Source of the DNA: CAYPHA01 sp964410215
GTDB lineage: Bacteria > Calditrichota > Calditrichia > Calditrichales > CAYPHA01
Reading direction: 5' to 3'
Assembly (NCBI GenBank): GCA_964410215.1
Contig: CAYPHA010000043.1
Location: 1 to 36,042 of the forward strand
Length of the DNA: 36,042 bases
Of the stretch, positions 33,246-36,042 are shown in pieces (position 1 is the stretch's first letter; each line of letters begins with the position of its first letter). The notes under the pieces were generated by a model, which searched no databases, was not told the DNA's origin, and saw only the letters and a program-made list of their open reading frames with translations. The translations under genes were made by a program, and so were the position numbers.

Positions 33246-35300
33246 TCAACCGATTTTGGCCCCTGAAGGAATCTCTTTATCAATGGTCAGCAGTGACAAA
33301 GCCTCTCCTGACCTGGCCGCAAGTAACATCCCCTGCGATTCAATACCACGTAATGTTACCGGTTCGAGATTGGCGACCAGTATGATTTTTTTACCGGTAA
33401 GTTCATCCGCTTTATAATGCTGTGCAATTCCGGCCACTATCTGCCGTTCTTCATTCCCAACCTTCAGGCGCAATTTCAGTAACCGGTCGGTCTTTTTAAC
33501 CGGTTCCGCACCCAATACTTCGGCGACACGCAGATCAACTTTACCGAAATCGTCAATGTTAATTACATTTGCGGACTCCGGATCGGCCTGTTCATCTTCC
33601 TCATTTCCTTTCAGAGCGGACTGCAGTTTTTCAATTTCCTGCCCAATGACATCATCTTCCAGTTTATGAAACAATATCCGTGGTTTATCTACAGGCTGCC
33701 CTGCCTGTAATGCCATTTTTCCGGCTTCCGGCCAGGCTGGCTTACCCCGGAGGCCAAGCATATTACGGATTTTTTCTGAAGTGAAGGGCAGCACGGGTTC
33801 AGATAACACGGATAAAGCGGATACCGTTTGCAGGCACAGGTTCAGCGTCGTGGCACAGGAATCCGGATCGGATTTGCGGGCCTTCCAGGGTTCTTTATCA
33901 TTAAAATATTTATTAGCAAAACGGGCCAGATCCATGAATTCCTTAACATAAGCCTTGAACTGGAACTGATCGATTAATGTTCCGAGGCGGGAAGGAGCTT
34001 CTTTCAGTTTTTCCACAAGCTGCTGATCGAGCTGATCGAAACGGCCTGCAGGAGGCACAACCCCGTCATAATACTTATGCGTAAACGTGACACTCCGGTT
34101 AATAAAATTGCCCAGGATGTCCGCCAGTTCATTGTTGTGACGTGCCTGAAAATCCTTCCATGAGAAGTCGGTATCACGCGCTTCAGGCAGGTTCCTGGCT
34201 AAAACATACCGTAAGGAATCCGCATCAAACGTTTCAAGGTATTCATCCAGCCAGACGGCATAATTACGACTGGTGGAGAGCTTGTTACCCTCGAGGTTAA
34301 GAAATTCATTTGCCGGCACATTTTCCGGTATGACAAAATCACCGTGCTCCATCAGCATCGCCGGAAATATCAGACAGTGGAAAACAATATTGTCCTTGCC
34401 GATAAAGTGGATTAATCTGGTCGACTTATCCTGCCAGTATTCCTTCCACCTGTCCGGATCACCCTTCTGTAACGCCCACTGCTTGGTTGCCGAAATATAA
34501 CCGATCGGTGCATCAAACCAGACATAGAGCACTTTACCACCCGCGTCAACACGGTGTCTGGCAGCCACATCTTCCGGAACCGCCACCCCCCAGGGGAGAT
34601 CACGGGTAACCGCCCGGTCCTTCAAACCTTCATTCAGCCAGCTGTTCACCTGTCCAAGTACATTGGATTTCCATTCCGGATGGCCGTCGATCCATTTTTT
34701 CAGCTTTTCCTGCACACCAGACAGGGGCAGATACCAGTGTGTGGTTTCCTTAAGCACCGGTTCCGCATTCGTAATGGCGCTTCGCGGTTTGATGAGGTCC
34801 CGCGGACTCAAAGAAACCCCGCAGCTTTCACACTGATCACCATAAGCATCTTCATAGCCGCATGCGGGGCAGGTACCACGAATAAAACGGTCTGCCAGGA
34901 ACATGCCGGCTTCCGGATCAAAAAGCTGCTCCTCGGACTTCAATATAAAATGATCCTTCTCATCCAGACGCCTGAAAAAATCCTGACTGGTCTCATGATG
35001 AATTTTCTCCGATGTCCGTCCGTAATAGTCAAAGCTCATCCCGAAAGCTTCAAAACTGTTTTTATTCTTTTGATGGTAATAATCGACAATTTTCTGCGGA
35101 TGTACATCCTGGCTTCTTGCCTTTAGCATGATCGGTACACCGTGCTCATCGGAGCCACATATAAATACGATGTCAGAACCGCGCAGACGGTGATAGCGGA
35201 CGTAGATATCCGCCGGCAGGTAAGCACCGGCAAGATGGCCCAGGTGGATGGGTCCGTTTGCATAAGGCAGTGCGCTTGTAACCAGGATTTTTTCAGACAA
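33246..35300 (-). CDS. metG: Methionyl-tRNA synthetase with C-terminal tRNA-binding domain, UUG start
   Basis: MetG charges tRNA-Met and initiator tRNA. From TTG 35300 the product has 684 residues. The HIGH-type motif is GPIHLGHL, near residue 12. The zinc-knuckle insert has CPACGYEDAYGDQCESCG. The KMSKS loop is NKLSTSRNYAVW. The anticodon domain is followed by an EMAP/Trbp111-like domain (DFGKVDLRVAEV, GNEERQIVAGIAQ) that aids dimerisation and tRNA binding. No ATG is available: the frame offers TTG at 35318, 35312 and 35300. TTG 35300 gives MSEKILVTSALPY and has GGAG six bases upstream, so it is preferred. It is the first gene of the minus-strand housekeeping operon. Confidence 0.95.
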   Translation of the reverse strand: MSEKILVTSALPYANGPIHLGHLAGAYLPADIYVRYHRLRGSDIVFICGSDEHGVPIMLKARSQDVHPQKIVDYYHQKNKNSFEAFGMSFDYYGRTSEKIHHETSQDFFRRLDEKDHFILKSEEQLFDPEAGMFLADRFIRGTCPACGYEDAYGDQCESCGVSLSPRDLIKPRSAITNAEPVLKETTHWYLPLSGVQEKLKKWIDGHPEWKSNVLGQVNSWLNEGLKDRAVTRDLPWGVAVPEDVAARHRVDAGGKVLYVWFDAPIGYISATKQWALQKGDPDRWKEYWQDKSTRLIHFIGKDNIVFHCLIFPAMLMEHGDFVIPENVPANEFLNLEGNKLSTSRNYAVWLDEYLETFDADSLRYVLARNLPEARDTDFSWKDFQARHNNELADILGNFINRSVTFTHKYYDGVVPPAGRFDQLDQQLVEKLKEAPSRLGTLIDQFQFKAYVKEFMDLARFANKYFNDKEPWKARKSDPDSCATTLNLCLQTVSALSVLSEPVLPFTSEKIRNMLGLRGKPAWPEAGKMALQAGQPVDKPRILFHKLEDDVIGQEIEKLQSALKGNEEDEQADPESANVINIDDFGKVDLRVAEVLGAEPVKKTDRLLKLRLKVGNEERQIVAGIAQHYKADELTGKKIILVANLEPVTLRGIESQGMLLAARSGEALSLLTIDKEIPSGAKIG

Positions 35301-35370
35301 CTTGTACTCCAATTTCAATGTTTGTTTTCAGAACTGAGGCAGAAAATTTACAAGAGTTGTTTCTTATATG

Positions 35371-35393
35371 CAACTGTCCGGGAATGACAGTTG
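35371..35393. repeat. 8-bp inverted repeat between metG and the NTPase gene
   Basis: CAACTGTC (35371-35378) and GACAGTTG (35386-35393) form a perfect dyad with a 7-base centre. A related, shorter dyad, GCAATTGTC-T-GACAG, lies at 35408-35422 inside the NTPase promoter. The pair looks more like repressor operator sites than a terminator, though the first is followed by TTTATTT. Confidence 0.55.
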
Positions 35394-35405
35394 TTTATTT
35401 CCCGT

Positions 35406-35434
35406 TTGCAATTGTCTGACAGAACATTTATAAT
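35406..35434 (+). promoter_or_regulatory. Sigma70-like promoter for the NTPase gene
   Basis: TTGCAA (35406-35411), a 17-base spacer and a perfect TATAAT (35429-35434) predict a start of transcription near 35441, about 25 bases before the ATG at 35466. A small dyad fills the spacer, so repression is possible. This also argues against a longer protein beginning at TTG 35391. Confidence 0.6.
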
Positions 35435-35465
35435 CCACAAGCGGAGTACAATAACGGCCTTGACG

Positions 35466-35963
35466 ATGCGTACTATCTATATATTGACCGGCCCTACCGG
35501 GTCGGGAAAAACAACCAATCTGAAGTTCTGGTGTGAACGTCATGCTGAAAGCAGTGGGATTCTTTCACCTCTGATTAAGGGAAAGCGCCATTTTTACGAT
35601 CTCCATTCAAAGGAAACCTTTGCAATGGAGCTTCCCGAAGAAACAGGGAAACCGCTCAGGGTTGGCAAATTCCTTTTTGATCCGGCTTCATTCGCATGGG
35701 CTTCCCGCAAACTGAAGGATGCGGTCAAACAACAGCGCCCGTGGCTCGTTATTGATGAAATCGGTCCGCTGGAGCTTTCGGGAAAAGGACTTGCCCCTGC
35801 ATTGGAGTATGTATTGTCCCGGTCCATGAAAACAGATGCACATCTTATTCTGATTGTAAGGGAGCAGTGTGTCGAAGAGGTGTTAAGCCGGTTTGAAATT
35901 GACACAGAGCCCTTGAAAATCATCACACTCAGCGATTTAAAATATCTTGATCCCGGTATATGA
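35466..35963 (+). CDS. THEP1-like nucleoside-triphosphatase (P-loop NTPase)
   Basis: The 165-residue product begins MRTIYILTGPTGSGKTTNLK, with the Walker A loop GPTGSGKT at residues 9-16. The Walker B motif WLVIDEIGPLELSGKG lies near 96-110. These features match the NTPase_1/THEP1 family, small cytoplasmic enzymes that hydrolyse nucleoside triphosphates; the biological role is unclear. The frame is open upstream to TTG 35391, but that start would lie upstream of the predicted promoter, so ATG 35466 is chosen. The TGA stop overlaps the start of the next gene (ATGA), which implies coupled translation. Confidence 0.85.
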   Translation: MRTIYILTGPTGSGKTTNLKFWCERHAESSGILSPLIKGKRHFYDLHSKETFAMELPEETGKPLRVGKFLFDPASFAWASRKLKDAVKQQRPWLVIDEIGPLELSGKGLAPALEYVLSRSMKTDAHLILIVREQCVEEVLSRFEIDTEPLKIITLSDLKYLDPGI

Positions 35964-36042
35964 ATAGAAAAGCCACATTCCCCTGGGGGAGTGAACAGCG
36001 TTATAATACTTTCAGTCATTACCAGAAAAAACAGTATGGTGA
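35960..36042 (+). CDS. TIGR01212-like (YhcC/YtqA) radical SAM protein, 3' truncated by the window edge
   Basis: Only the first 27 codons are visible: MNRKATFPWGSEQRYNTFSH, then YQKKQYG. The WGSEQRYNTFSHY stretch is the characteristic start of the TIGR01212/YhcC radical SAM family, which precedes the cysteine-rich cluster loop further downstream. Function of the family is not well defined. The ATG overlaps the NTPase stop by four bases. The call rests on a short N-terminus, so a full-length read beyond the window would decide it. Confidence 0.65.
   Translation, partial: MNRKATFPWGSEQRYNTFSHYQKKQYG

Noticed and set aside
35391..35465. Longer NTPase starting at TTG 35391
   Set aside because: It would begin upstream of the predicted -35/-10 promoter and precede the typical family start MRTIYILTGPTGSGKTT.
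1..36042. tRNA, rRNA, CRISPR array, phage or IS transposase
   Set aside because: I looked through all intergenic gaps, the largest being 287 bases, and saw no cloverleaf-like sequence, regular spacer-repeat pattern or transposase motif. A covariance-model scan would be needed to exclude small RNAs.

Overview
The window looks like a chromosomal segment from a member of the FCB (Fibrobacterota-Chlorobiota-Bacteroidota) superphylum, probably outside Bacteroidota proper, for example a Calditrichota, Marinimicrobia, Ignavibacteria or KSB1-like lineage. Three secreted proteases end in the QNYPNPFN-type C-terminal module typical of type IX secretion (T9SS) cargo in that group. Several genes also have ordinary Shine-Dalgarno sites, which are uncommon in true Bacteroidota. 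The lineage is an inference. GC content is moderate, coding is dense, and I see no phage, IS transposase, tRNA, rRNA or CRISPR array.

Layout. 1-3132 (+): 3' part of a short-chain dehydrogenase, a Tat-exported N-acyl-D-amino-acid deacylase and a closely spaced DMT permease. 3248-5195: exported oligoendopeptidase F with a strong terminator. 5429-6676: an SPFH/band-7 membrane protein and a tiny ribbon-helix-helix (RHH) protein, separated by a 131-bp palindromic element lying between a Shine-Dalgarno site and the start codon. 6681-8730 (-): a D-2-hydroxyacid dehydrogenase followed by an outer-membrane beta-barrel protein. 8852-11383 (+): a membrane protein, anhydro-MurNAc kinase (anmK) and a free-standing B3/B4 domain protein. 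11434-14945 (-): two tandem S8 subtilases with T9SS-like tails, divergent from a 1191-residue M36/fungalysin-like metalloprotease with the same kind of tail (15233-18808, +).

19017-29069 (+) is the most unusual block: a TerB/J-domain protein with a zinc ribbon, a DUF1232 (YkvA-like) protein, a membrane histidine kinase without a linked response regulator, and an AddB/AddA-type helicase-nuclease pair. The kinase, addB and addA overlap end to start, which suggests translational coupling of a sensor kinase to a double-strand-break repair enzyme. A periplasmic MBL-fold hydrolase follows (29177-30280).

30272-35300 (-) is a compact housekeeping operon in the order metG, tatD-family DNase, rsmA, mgtE; metG appears to start at UUG. 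At the right edge a THEP1-like NTPase, behind a good sigma70-like promoter with dyad symmetry, overlaps the start of a TIGR01212-like radical SAM gene that runs off the window.

Much of the window fits a life of degrading and recycling protein and cell-wall material: secreted proteases, oligopeptidase, D-amino-acid deacylase and anhydro-MurNAc recycling. All functions are inferred from motifs read by eye; no database search was run.
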